Shown here piece by piece: positions 16,008-24,308 of a stretch of 64,000 bases of DNA. Each line of letters opens with the position of its first letter. Position 1 is the first letter of the stretch. Below the pieces are notes generated by a model. The model was given only the letters and a program-made list of their open reading frames with translations, made no database searches and was not told where the DNA came from. The stretch lies in assembly GCF_036825535.1 (NCBI RefSeq), contig NZ_CP098812.1, positions 2,666,001 through 2,730,000 of the forward strand. The letters are read 5' to 3'. The translations under genes and the position numbers were made by a program. Origin of the DNA: Parasalinivibrio latis. Its GTDB lineage: Bacteria; Pseudomonadota; Gammaproteobacteria; Enterobacterales; Vibrionaceae.

Positions 16008-17834
16008 ATGTTCTCACTCAAGCCGTTGACGAGGTTTCATGCCAGAAGGCTTGTCTTCATTTCTGTCAGCCTGATGTTTCTTTCCGGCTGCCCATGGTTT
16101 GGCAGTGATGGTGACAACAACGAGCCGGGAGAAACCGGCGTCGGTAACGTTGAGCTGCGTTTTTCCGCCGTTGATGGAAAAGGCCGCCCTGTGACCGGGC
16201 TGGCTCTTAGCTCACCGAATATGGAGATTCATTCTGTAAAGGTCGATGCGCCTTACTCACGGGTATCCGTAAAACCCCATGAAACGGACAGCATTTTGAA
16301 GGTGGAAAAGCCGGGTTACCTGGATGGCATTGTATTTTTTGAAGGCATCAAGGCTGACTACACAAAGCAAGTCACCCTGATAGAGCGCGCGCCACCCATC
16401 ACCGCAGATGCAGACCGGGGAGGCAGGTATACCGGCCAATCCGGGGCCAGTGTGGAATTTCCCCCCGGCTCGCTGAGAATGCCAGACGGGAGTCAGGTAA
16501 CCGGCAACGTAGAGCTCTACATTACCCCCATCGACACCAGCGACCCTATTCTCTCCCAGGGGTTTCCGGGCAGTTTTTACGGAGCCCCTGACACAGGGAC
16601 AACGCAAGATGACCAGTACCAGTTACTTTCTTATGGCGTCGTTGATGTCACGTTCGAACAAAACGGAGAAAAGCTCCAACTGGCCGACAACCAGACCGCT
16701 ACCCTGACCCTTCCCTTGTATGCCACCAAAGATATTGCCGGTAACGACCTGACGGAATCCAATACTATCCCGTTATGGATTCTGGACGAGGAGAGCGGTA
16801 TCTGGATATTGCAAAGCCAGGGAGCTGTGATTAAAGATGCCTCCACCCCCAATGGCCTGGCGTTGCAGGCAACCACCAGCCACTTTTCCTCTTTCAACTG
16901 TGATATCAACCCCCCAGGCTTGATTAGAGGCGCGGGAAGCGGTGGAGGCCGGCCGGAATTTGTTACCGTTAACGTCAATGTCCTAGGGGCAGAGCCGGGC
17001 AAAACATACATGTACCAGCAGGGTGTTGCGTTTCCGGGGGGGCCGGTCCAAAGGACAACCAGGCAATTTATCTATGACGGGAACAACATTAACTACCGCA
17101 CCCTTAAAGGGCTGTACGTCAATGCCCGACTGACGGATGTAAAAGATACAACCATCACTGACTTCGACCGGGGCGCCGCATTTTCAGACCCGCTGCTCCT
17201 TAGCCTGAAACTCACAGATGCACCACCTAATTTCACCACCACAGCACTACGGGTTGAGCCTAACTTCACCCAAGGGGGCAGCGGCTACGCCATTACATCC
17301 AACACGGTATATGTCGGGGCCAGCTTCCATGGTACTGACGGGGTAAGGTTTGAATCAGATTTCATTAATACCCCGCTAATTTTGGGAAGCGGAATCTATC
17401 ACGAGGTGGAGTACAAGCCGGGGGATCCTTCACCCGGGTTGGTCAACATGATCGCAACCAATGAATTCGGGACAACCGAACACGGTGAACTCGTTACCTA
17501 TGTTGACAGCCATCCGCCGAAAATTGGCTATATCTGGCTTGAAAGCAGTGCCAATCCTGCTCAGTTCAAGCTGAGGTGGGAAAATACGGAAGGCGCAGAC
17601 TTTGTCGGCGTTGCATTCATGGATGAAAGTACTCCGCCAGTCGAAACCTATCTGGATTCCATGCTTCTGGATGACAACACCAACCGCTCCAATGAAATGA
17701 ACCTGCTGCACAGTCAATTGTCCGGGGACGGCTATATCAAAGTGACCTTTGAAAACAACTACGGACGAGAGCATGTCCTTCTCCGGGTGAGCCAAAGTTG
17801 CCCACCTGGCTCAGAACTGTGTTCCGGAACCTGA
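16008..17834 (+). CDS. Large secreted lipoprotein with beta-sandwich domains
   Basis: A 608-residue protein preceded by AAGGAG 7 bases before the ATG. A lipoprotein signal peptide ends in the lipobox LSGC (Cys28), so it should be anchored in a membrane, probably the outer one. Residues 40-125 look like a carboxypeptidase-regulatory-like beta-sandwich. Residues 130-290 contain GASVEFPPGSL, GNVELYITPID and TATLTLPLYATKD, a pattern I associate with the CILP/FAM171-like region. The remainder is Ig-like beta structure, ending in two Cys (SCPPGSELCSGT). No enzymatic motif is seen. It is divergent from the two-component genes and followed by its own terminator. Surface or adhesion roles are possible but unproven. 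Confidence 0.6.
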   Translation: MFSLKPLTRFHARRLVFISVSLMFLSGCPWFGSDGDNNEPGETGVGNVELRFSAVDGKGRPVTGLALSSPNMEIHSVKVDAPYSRVSVKPHETDSILKVEKPGYLDGIVFFEGIKADYTKQVTLIERAPPITADADRGGRYTGQSGASVEFPPGSLRMPDGSQVTGNVELYITPIDTSDPILSQGFPGSFYGAPDTGTTQDDQYQLLSYGVVDVTFEQNGEKLQLADNQTATLTLPLYATKDIAGNDLTESNTIPLWILDEESGIWILQSQGAVIKDASTPNGLALQATTSHFSSFNCDINPPGLIRGAGSGGGRPEFVTVNVNVLGAEPGKTYMYQQGVAFPGGPVQRTTRQFIYDGNNINYRTLKGLYVNARLTDVKDTTITDFDRGAAFSDPLLLSLKLTDAPPNFTTTALRVEPNFTQGGSGYAITSNTVYVGASFHGTDGVRFESDFINTPLILGSGIYHEVEYKPGDPSPGLVNMIATNEFGTTEHGELVTYVDSHPPKIGYIWLESSANPAQFKLRWENTEGADFVGVAFMDESTPPVETYLDSMLLDDNTNRSNEMNLLHSQLSGDGYIKVTFENNYGREHVLLRVSQSCPPGSELCSGT

Positions 17835-17874
17835 TCCGCTTGTACCCATTGGTTTATCAGTTGGTACTACCTTT

Positions 17875-17903
17875 GCGAAGCTTTCACCGGCTTCGCTTTT
17901 TTT
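17875..17903 (+). terminator. Rho-independent terminator after the lipoprotein gene
   Basis: GCGAAGC and GCTTCGC form a 7-bp stem around an 8-base loop, followed by seven T. It lies 41 bp after the lipoprotein stop. Confidence 0.85.
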
Positions 17904-17966
17904 GGCTTGCCAACAGCCTCCCTGCTGGTACCGTATAACTACGTTGCCAACGATGTACCTGATACC

Positions 17967-18281
17967 ATGGTCAAAGTAGAAAACAACAATGAATTTGCTC
18001 TTAAGGTTTACGCTTCTATTGCCGGTATCCCGGAGGGGAAAGTCGCTACCTATGGCGATGTTGCAGAACTGGCGGGGTATCCAAGGCACGCCCGCCATGT
18101 TGGGAAATTGCTTTCCCAGCTCCCGGAAGGCTCAAAAATCCCCTGGTACCGGGTGGTTAATGCCAAAGGAGAGATATCTCTGAGGGGGGACAACCTGATT
18201 AGGCAACGGGAAAAGCTGTTGGCTGAAGGGGTCAGTGTGTCGGAAACCGGCAAGCTCTCACTGCGACTGTTTCGCTGGTAG
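17967..18281 (+). CDS. Alkyltransferase-like protein (ATL, YbaZ family)
   Basis: A 104-residue protein from the ATG at 17967; an in-frame start 20 codons earlier lies against the terminator. It is the MGMT C-terminal DNA-binding fold: YASIAGIPEGKVATYGDVAE, ARHVGKLLS, then PWYRVVNAKGEISL. In true O6-alkylguanine transferases the motif is PCHR with the accepting Cys; here Trp replaces Cys, the hallmark of ATLs, which bind O6-alkylguanine and hand it to nucleotide excision repair. The neighbours ybaY and tesB are also its neighbours in E. coli, which supports the call. Confidence 0.88.
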   Translation: MVKVENNNEFALKVYASIAGIPEGKVATYGDVAELAGYPRHARHVGKLLSQLPEGSKIPWYRVVNAKGEISLRGDNLIRQREKLLAEGVSVSETGKLSLRLFRW

Positions 18282-18300
18282 AAGCAAGTAGCGCAGAGAC

Positions 18301-18331
18301 AAGAAAGGGGCGGTATTTCCGCCCCTTTCTT
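18301..18331. terminator. Bidirectional terminator between the ATL gene and ybaY
   Basis: A 13-bp perfect inverted repeat (AAGAAAGGGGCGG and its complement) with a 5-base loop. The A-rich and T-rich flanks serve both convergent genes. Confidence 0.9.
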
Positions 18332-18345
18332 AAATTCAGTATTGC

Positions 18346-18765
18346 TTACCGACCAACTGAGCGAACCATAATATCTGTTACTACAGTCATTGCAGGATCA
18401 GTCAGGACATGGTGCGCAGTGTCGTTGATAAACATCAGCTTACCGTCCACTTCAATACGGGCACTGACCGCATAGGTGTGGCTTGGATTGATTTCCGATG
18501 GTTCATAGCGAAGGGTATAGCTCAGTGGCACCTGAGCGCCTTCAGTCAGGAACGAGTGACGGCTGATCACTTCTGCGGCGACATCCATTTTTGACACATC
18601 GGAAAGGGTCACAGTGACTTTGGCGTTTTCAGGCAGGGCTATTCGTTCTTTGTAAGTGACATTACCGGTAATCATTTTTGAGGAATCTGCCCCGATCAAT
18701 CCGGAACATGCGGTAAACGTTACTGTTCCAATCAGTGCCATCACAATAACCAAAAACTTCTTCAC
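18346..18765 (-). CDS. ybaY: YbaY-family lipoprotein (YscW-like domain)
   Basis: A 139-residue protein with a lipoprotein signal peptide (FLVIVMALIGTVTFTAC, acylated Cys20). The body has the YbaY/YscW features: MITGNVTYKERIALPENAKV, VTLSDVSK, PLSYTLRYEPSEINPSHTYAVSARIE and FINDTAHHVLTD. The family is made of small lipidated beta-sandwich proteins, some of which are secretion pilotins; the role of YbaY is not established. It sits between the ATL gene and tesB, as in enteric bacteria. Confidence 0.85.
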   Translation of the reverse strand: MKKFLVIVMALIGTVTFTACSGLIGADSSKMITGNVTYKERIALPENAKVTVTLSDVSKMDVAAEVISRHSFLTEGAQVPLSYTLRYEPSEINPSHTYAVSARIEVDGKLMFINDTAHHVLTDPAMTVVTDIMVRSVGR

Positions 18766-18880
18766 GGCGCCACCATTAACAAAAAGCCAACAAAATTAGA
18801 CAAAAAGACTGCAAAGTCTGGAGAGTTCCGGTAATTTTACCCAATCGTTGCCCGAAAACCTAACGAGTGTAATCGAGTTT

Positions 18881-19738
18881 ATGAGTAAAGAACTGAACCA
18901 GCTTCTCACTCTTCTTGACTTAGAGCCCATTGAGCAGGGTTTGTTCCGTGGAAATAGTGAAAACCTTGGCCTTCCTCAAGTTTATGGCGGCCAGGTGATT
19001 GGCCAGGCACTTTCTGCCTCTAAATCAACAGTTGAGCCGGACCGCTTCGTCCACTCTTTCCACAGTTATTTCCTGTTGCCCGGCGATCCGGAAAAGCCGA
19101 TTGTCTATGATGTTGAAACCCTGCGTGACGGGCGCAGTTTCAGCACCCGGCGTATCAAGGCGATTCAGAACGGTAAACCGATTTTTTACTTGACTGCTTC
19201 GTACCAGGCCCTGGAAGAAGGGTTTGACCACCAGAACAACATGCCGGATGTCCCTGGGCCGGAAGGTATTCCGTCTGAGCATCAACTCATTCAGGCAATG
19301 GCCGACAAACTGCCACCGAAAGTGGTAAAGATTTTTGGCTATGACAAACCGATTGAAGTTCGCCCGGTATACGTCCAGAACCCGCTGGATCCCAAAGCCA
19401 TGGAGCCAAAGCAGTACCTGTGGATCCGGGCCCGTGGCACCATGCCGGATGACTACCGCATCCACCAGTACGTGCTGGCGTACGCCTCTGACTGGGGCTT
19501 CCTGGTTACTGCCCTCCAGCCACATGCAGTGACACTGATGACGCCGAAAATGAAAGTCGCCACTATCGACCATTCCATGTGGTTCCACCGTGAATTCCGT
19601 CTGGATGAGTGGCTGCTGTTTGCTATCGACAGCCCGTCAGCAAGCGGTGCAAGGGGTCTGGTACGCGGTGAAATCTATAACCAGAACGGCCAGCTTGTTG
19701 CATCTGCCGTGCAGGAAGGCCTGATGAGACGCGGCTAA
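18881..19738 (+). CDS. tesB: Acyl-CoA thioesterase II
   Basis: A 285-residue protein, nearly identical in length to E. coli TesB (286). The ATG at 18881 fits the family start (ELNQLLTLLDLEPIEQGLFR). It shows the double hotdog fold: QVYGGQVIGQALSAS in the first half, SFHSYFLLPGD, and in the second half YVLAYASDWGFLVTAL and SMWFHREFRLDEWLLF. The C-terminal ARGLVRGEIYNQNGQLVAS is typical. It hydrolyses medium- and long-chain acyl-CoA in the cytoplasm. A terminator follows directly and reaches up to the mdlB stop codon. Confidence 0.95.
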   Translation: MSKELNQLLTLLDLEPIEQGLFRGNSENLGLPQVYGGQVIGQALSASKSTVEPDRFVHSFHSYFLLPGDPEKPIVYDVETLRDGRSFSTRRIKAIQNGKPIFYLTASYQALEEGFDHQNNMPDVPGPEGIPSEHQLIQAMADKLPPKVVKIFGYDKPIEVRPVYVQNPLDPKAMEPKQYLWIRARGTMPDDYRIHQYVLAYASDWGFLVTALQPHAVTLMTPKMKVATIDHSMWFHREFRLDEWLLFAIDSPSASGARGLVRGEIYNQNGQLVASAVQEGLMRRG

Positions 19739-19757
19739 GGCGTACCAGGATCATGTC

Positions 19758-19785
19758 GGGGGAAGGTTAAACCCTTCCCCTTTTT
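19758..19785 (+). terminator. Terminator after tesB
   Basis: GGGGAAGG and CCTTCCCC form an 8-bp stem with a 6-base loop, followed by five T. The mdlB stop codon lies in the loop and the right arm and T-tract overlap the mdlB 3' end, so the two convergent genes are packed without spacer. Confidence 0.85.
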
Positions 19786-21560
19786 AACCTCTGCATTTCA
19801 TACATCTGGAAATAACGGCCCTTGTGGGAAAGAAGGCTCTGGTGGCTTCCCCGCTCCGCCACTTCCCCACGGTGCAGGACAACAATTTCATCTGCTTCAA
19901 TGATGGTTGAAAGCCGGTGCGCGATGACAACAATGGTCATGGCATGGCGCATCGCCGCCAGCGCCTGCTGAATTTTCTCTTCCGTGCCCGAATCAATATT
20001 GGCCGTTGCTTCATCCAGAATCAGAATCTTAGGCTGCTCAACCATCACGCGTGCCAAAGCAAGGAGCTGTTTTTGCCCGGCTGACAGTGTGACACCGCCC
20101 TCTCCCAACAACGTGTCCAGCCCGTTTTTCTGTGCCCGGAAGTAGGAAGTGAGACCAACTGTCTCCAGTGCTTTCCAGACCATGGCATCATCCGTGTCCC
20201 GGCCAAGGGTAATGTTTTCCCGTACGCTGTCTGAAAGCACGTGGGGATCCTGCTGCACCAGGGCGATACCCTGCCTGAGCACATTATGGCTCAGTGACAT
20301 CAGGGGTTGCCCACCCAGCAGGATCTCTCCTTTCCCAGCCGGGTAAAAGCCCATCAGCAAGGAAGCCAGCGTGCTTTTCCCACTGCCGGTGTGCCCGGCC
20401 AGTGCAAGGAAACCACCGGGCCTGACGTCGCAACTTATCCCTTTCAGTACATCCACTTTGCCGTCATAGGAGAAATGGACGTCCCGCACCTTTATCTCTC
20501 CGGATGCCAGGGGAGCTTGCGAGTCGCCATACCGTTGCCCGGGGGTATCCACCAGCTCAAACAGCCGTTCCCCGGCACTGATGGCCTGCTGAACCTGCGC
20601 CATTCGCTGCATGGAAGCAATAAGCGGCTCTGTCAGCCTGCCAAGGTAGCTGAGGAAAGCGTACAGCACCCCGACACCAATGACCTCCGTGCCGCTGAAC
20701 CCGAAGATAACGACAATGGTCAGTAAGGCAAAACCCGAAAGCAGATCGATAAGCGGCCGGAGCCAGATACCGTTCAGCCGCTCAATTTTCATATCAGTGG
20801 CTAGGTGGCTGCCTGTCAGCCCGGCAAATCGGTCAGAAAACCCGTTTTCCTGCCTCATCAACTGGATAAGGGTCATTCCCTGGATAGACTCACTCATCAT
20901 TCCGTTGATATCTGCAAGTAAGTCACGGGATTGGGCAAAAAGCGGTGTACTTTTACGCTGGTAACGCCACATTACCCAAATGACTGCCGGCAGCAATGCC
21001 GCCACAATCAGGGTCAGGGTGATATTGAGCAACGCCATTGCCACCAGCATCACCACTATCAGCACCAGGTTGGCAATAAATGTTGCAATCACATTGACGT
21101 ACAGCTCTTTGAGTGACTCGGTATCGTTGGTGATCCTTGAGACGAGCTTGCCAGATGGCACATAGTCAAACCCGGACAGCGGCTGGTTCAGCACACTGCT
21201 GAAAACCTGTTTGCGCAGGCGCTGGACAATATTGATGGATAGCCGGCTGAAACGAAGCCCCTGGTAGTAGTGCAGCAACGCCGACGCGGTGGTGGCACCT
21301 ATATAGGCTACCGCTAGGAGCCACAGTACCGTTGGCGGGTAGTAACCTTTCGAGACGTAATCATCGAGGAAGACACGGACTATCCAGGGTCCGGCCACGT
21401 CCATGCCAACCGCCAGGAGCAATATTGCCGAGGCGGTGAAAAAAGCACGCTTGTCCTGCCAAAGAAAGGAGAGCAGCCGCTTCAGGATGGTGGTTTTGCG
21501 GGTATCTTTCAGAAGCCCGGTGATTCCGTCCTGCGTTATCGCATCGGTCGTACTGCTCAT
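19767..21560 (-). CDS. mdlB: ABC exporter half-transporter MdlB (SmdB)
   Basis: A 597-residue half-transporter: six membrane segments in residues 35-310, then an ABC domain with GHTGSGKSTLASLL (Walker A), LSAGQKQLLALARVM (signature) and ILILDEATANID (Walker B with catalytic Glu). The ATP site is therefore canonical, in contrast to its partner. The start has GGAGGAAGC directly before the ATG and overlaps mdlA by 4 bp. MdlA and MdlB are predicted to form a heterodimeric multidrug-type exporter in the inner membrane. Confidence 0.93.
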   Translation of the reverse strand: MSSTTDAITQDGITGLLKDTRKTTILKRLLSFLWQDKRAFFTASAILLLAVGMDVAGPWIVRVFLDDYVSKGYYPPTVLWLLAVAYIGATTASALLHYYQGLRFSRLSINIVQRLRKQVFSSVLNQPLSGFDYVPSGKLVSRITNDTESLKELYVNVIATFIANLVLIVVMLVAMALLNITLTLIVAALLPAVIWVMWRYQRKSTPLFAQSRDLLADINGMMSESIQGMTLIQLMRQENGFSDRFAGLTGSHLATDMKIERLNGIWLRPLIDLLSGFALLTIVVIFGFSGTEVIGVGVLYAFLSYLGRLTEPLIASMQRMAQVQQAISAGERLFELVDTPGQRYGDSQAPLASGEIKVRDVHFSYDGKVDVLKGISCDVRPGGFLALAGHTGSGKSTLASLLMGFYPAGKGEILLGGQPLMSLSHNVLRQGIALVQQDPHVLSDSVRENITLGRDTDDAMVWKALETVGLTSYFRAQKNGLDTLLGEGGVTLSAGQKQLLALARVMVEQPKILILDEATANIDSGTEEKIQQALAAMRHAMTIVVIAHRLSTIIEADEIVVLHRGEVAERGSHQSLLSHKGRYFQMYEMQRLKRGRV

Positions 21561-23299
21561 GCTTCCTCCAGAGCAGCCTCAAGCTGCTGATATTTATCCA
21601 TATCATGGTACCAGCCGCCCCTTGCTACCAATTCCCGGTGCTGGCCACGCTCTCTGACCCGGCCTTTATCCAGCACGATAATTTCATCCGCACTTTCCAG
21701 TGCAGACAGGCGGTGAGCGATGACAATCACCGTCTGTTTTCGTGTTGCGGTATGAAGGTTCTCCAGGATCCGGTGTTCGGTTCTGCCATCAACGGCAGAG
21801 AGGGCATCGTCCAGGATAAGAATATCGGCATTGAGCAGCAGTGCCCTGGCGATGGCGATACGTTGTTTTTGCCCACCGGACAGGGTGATACCCTTCTCCC
21901 CTACCAGGGTTCCATATCCGTCCGGCAAGTGGGCAATGTCTTCATCAATGCAGGCCATACGGGCAACTTCCCTTACCTCTTCAGCCGGTGCATCCGGGTT
22001 CCCCAATGCAATGTTTTCCGCAATGGTGCGGGAGAACAGAAACGGCGTCTGGCTGACAACGGCAAATTTCCCGCGCCACGTCCCCAGATCAACCTCCCTG
22101 ACAGAGACTCCCCCGTAGGTTATGTTGCCTTCTTTCAAATCCTCAAACCGCAACAGCGACGCAAGCAATGCACTTTTCCCACTGCCAACCGGCCCGGCAA
22201 TACCCAGCATTTGGCCGGGTTCCAGAGTGACATGGATTCCCAGCAACACCGGCTCGCTGTCGCCGTTCCATGTCATGTTATCGATGCCTATCTGTAATGT
22301 GGCAGGCATGGATGGCAAATCTTCTTTCCCACCGACAATATCCGGTTCAGTATCCAGTACTTCCCGGATCCGCTTCCACGCTGCAGAGCCTCGTTCAAGG
22401 ATATTAAACAGCCAGGCGATAGCCAGAATTGGCCAGATCATTAACCCCTGGTACATGGTAAAGGCGGTCAGTTCTCCGAGAGTCAACTGCCCACCAGCTA
22501 CCATGTAGCCGCCGCCGGATACGCTGAGGAAGAAAGATGCGCCAATGGTGCCATAGATAACGGGGTCGAACCGGGCATCTATTTCCGCTACCGACATGGT
22601 GTGCTCACCCGCTACATCGGCCGCTTTGTCAAAGGCGGCCTGCTGGCGTTTTTCCAGCCCGAATGCCCTGATCATTCTGATACCGTTAAGGCTGGTCTGG
22701 GTCTGTTCTGACAATGAGGCAAATGCAGCCTGGGAGGCAGAAAAACGGTGGTGCAGCTGCTCACCATAGCGGTTGACCAGTATCGCCATCACCGGCATTG
22801 GCAGCAGGGCGAGGATGGTCAGTTCCCAACTGATGAAAAAGGACATCACCACCATTACTGAAATGCCCTGCAACAGGGAGTCAGCCGCGGTCAGCACCCC
22901 CTCCCCGGCTGTTGCCACCAGCGCCTTGACATCACTGGTGGTGCGCGCCATCAGGTCACCGGTACGGAAGCGGTTAAAAAAACGGGGGGACTGAATCACA
23001 AAATGGCGAAAAAGCCGGTTGCGAAGCTCGGATCCTAACTGCGCAGCAGCACCGAAAAGCCAGATACGCCACTGCACCCGCAACCAGTAAACGATGCTCC
23101 ACAGCAATGCCATGCCCCCCGTCAGTCCGAGCAGGTAGCCGGGAGTCACAGAGCCGTCAACAGTCGCATCCACCAGCTTTCCGACCACCATTGGCGGAAC
23201 CAGTTCGAACAGGGAAACCAGGACAAGCAAAAATACAGCACCGGTATAACGTTTCCATTCCTGCCTGAAATACCAAAAAAGCTCGGCGAAAATGCGCAT
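21557..23299 (-). CDS. mdlA: ABC exporter half-transporter MdlA (SmdA)
   Basis: A 580-residue half-transporter with six membrane segments and an ABC domain: GPVGSGKSALLASLL (Walker A), LSGGQKQRIAIARAL (signature) and ILILDDALSAVD (Walker B). The residue after the Walker B Asp is Asp instead of the catalytic Glu, the degenerate site usual for one member of a heterodimeric exporter. GGAGGATTA precedes the ATG at the optimal distance. In E. coli glnK-amtB lies between mdlB and tesB; here those two genes are absent and mdlB directly faces tesB. Confidence 0.93.
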   Translation of the reverse strand: MRIFAELFWYFRQEWKRYTGAVFLLVLVSLFELVPPMVVGKLVDATVDGSVTPGYLLGLTGGMALLWSIVYWLRVQWRIWLFGAAAQLGSELRNRLFRHFVIQSPRFFNRFRTGDLMARTTSDVKALVATAGEGVLTAADSLLQGISVMVVMSFFISWELTILALLPMPVMAILVNRYGEQLHHRFSASQAAFASLSEQTQTSLNGIRMIRAFGLEKRQQAAFDKAADVAGEHTMSVAEIDARFDPVIYGTIGASFFLSVSGGGYMVAGGQLTLGELTAFTMYQGLMIWPILAIAWLFNILERGSAAWKRIREVLDTEPDIVGGKEDLPSMPATLQIGIDNMTWNGDSEPVLLGIHVTLEPGQMLGIAGPVGSGKSALLASLLRFEDLKEGNITYGGVSVREVDLGTWRGKFAVVSQTPFLFSRTIAENIALGNPDAPAEEVREVARMACIDEDIAHLPDGYGTLVGEKGITLSGGQKQRIAIARALLLNADILILDDALSAVDGRTEHRILENLHTATRKQTVIVIAHRLSALESADEIIVLDKGRVRERGQHRELVARGGWYHDMDKYQQLEAALEEA

Positions 23300-23587
23300 T
23301 AATCCTCCATGGCCGCGCTAAACCACACCAAGTGTGCGGTTAAATTATCCTGTTGTTTTCATTATGAGGCATTCTGGTGATTGAATACGAAAGTCAACCA
23401 CTTATACGAGCGAAGTGCCGAACAATTGGGAATATTTAGATTACAAATTTCACCACCCGGAAAGCAAGTTCACAGGAGTATGCTATCAAGAAAATGCAAC
23501 TTTTCATGATGAAGGCCAAGCCGTGAGACACGGGTGTTTCCGGCAGCATTTTTGGTCTTCCAGCCCTCTTCATCCGGAGACATAACA

Positions 23588-24148
23588 ATGACAAGCCCGA
23601 TTGTAGGTATACAATTGACCCGCAGCTGGAAGTGGTTCCTTGCTGTCGGCATCATCACGCTTCTGACCGGTTTTGCCGCACTGACCGTACCCATGATTGC
23701 CGGTATCACCCTTACCGCCCTGATCGGCAGCCTTTTCATTATCAGCGGCTTTTTCCAGGCGATGCATACCTTCCGTATCCACCAGTGGAAATCCAAACTG
23801 TGGTATGTACTGAGTTCAGCCCTTTATATCGTGGGTGGCTTGCTGCTCCTGTTCAAACCGGTTGCCGGTCTCTTTACTATCACCGGCCTGATGGTCTTTA
23901 TCATCATGGTAAACGGTGCCACCCGTATTATCTTCGCAGTAAGCAACCGAAATGTCGGTGGCTGGCCCTGGATTGCTGCCAGTGGCCTGTTGTCCTTTGT
24001 GATTGGCTGGTATTTCTTCGGTATGCTGGACGATCCTGAGTTCTCACTAACCCTGCTGGGCACCTTTATTGGCGTGTCCCTGCTGTTTGAAGGCATCAGC
24101 TTTATCTTTATGGGCACCCAGATGAAAAAGCTGGCGAAAGCGATTTAA
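23588..24148 (+). CDS. HdeD/DUF308-family membrane protein
   Basis: A 186-residue protein from the ATG at 23588 (GGAGA 9 bases upstream; an earlier in-frame start at 23534 lacks a site). It has six membrane segments in three similar pairs (KWFLAVGIITLLTGFAALTV, LIGSLFIISGFFQAMHTFRI, VLSSALYIVGGLLLLFKP), the pattern of HdeD, which aids acid resistance at high cell density in E. coli. The physiological role here is unknown. It is transcribed alone and ends at a strong hairpin shared with the TRAP genes. Confidence 0.85.
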   Translation: MTSPIVGIQLTRSWKWFLAVGIITLLTGFAALTVPMIAGITLTALIGSLFIISGFFQAMHTFRIHQWKSKLWYVLSSALYIVGGLLLLFKPVAGLFTITGLMVFIIMVNGATRIIFAVSNRNVGGWPWIAASGLLSFVIGWYFFGMLDDPEFSLTLLGTFIGVSLLFEGISFIFMGTQMKKLAKAI

Positions 24149-24213
24149 GCAGATTCAACCGCAGGATACCGGGAAAAAAGGTCCTGGGTTCCGGGAAAAG
24201 ACAGACAGAAAAA

Positions 24214-24247
24214 ATCAGCCCGGCATTGTGCCAGGCTGATGCTTTTT
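24214..24247. terminator. Bidirectional terminator between the HdeD gene and the TRAP operon
   Basis: ATCAGCC/GGCTGAT with an inner GGCA/TGCC stem and a 3-base loop, flanked by A-rich and T-rich tracts (TTTTT at 24243-24247). It sits between two convergent genes. Confidence 0.85.
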
Positions 24248-24308
24248 ATCACTAATGTGTTGAACTGCATTTACGCACTTCTCGCCGCTCTACATTCGCA
24301 GCTGATTC

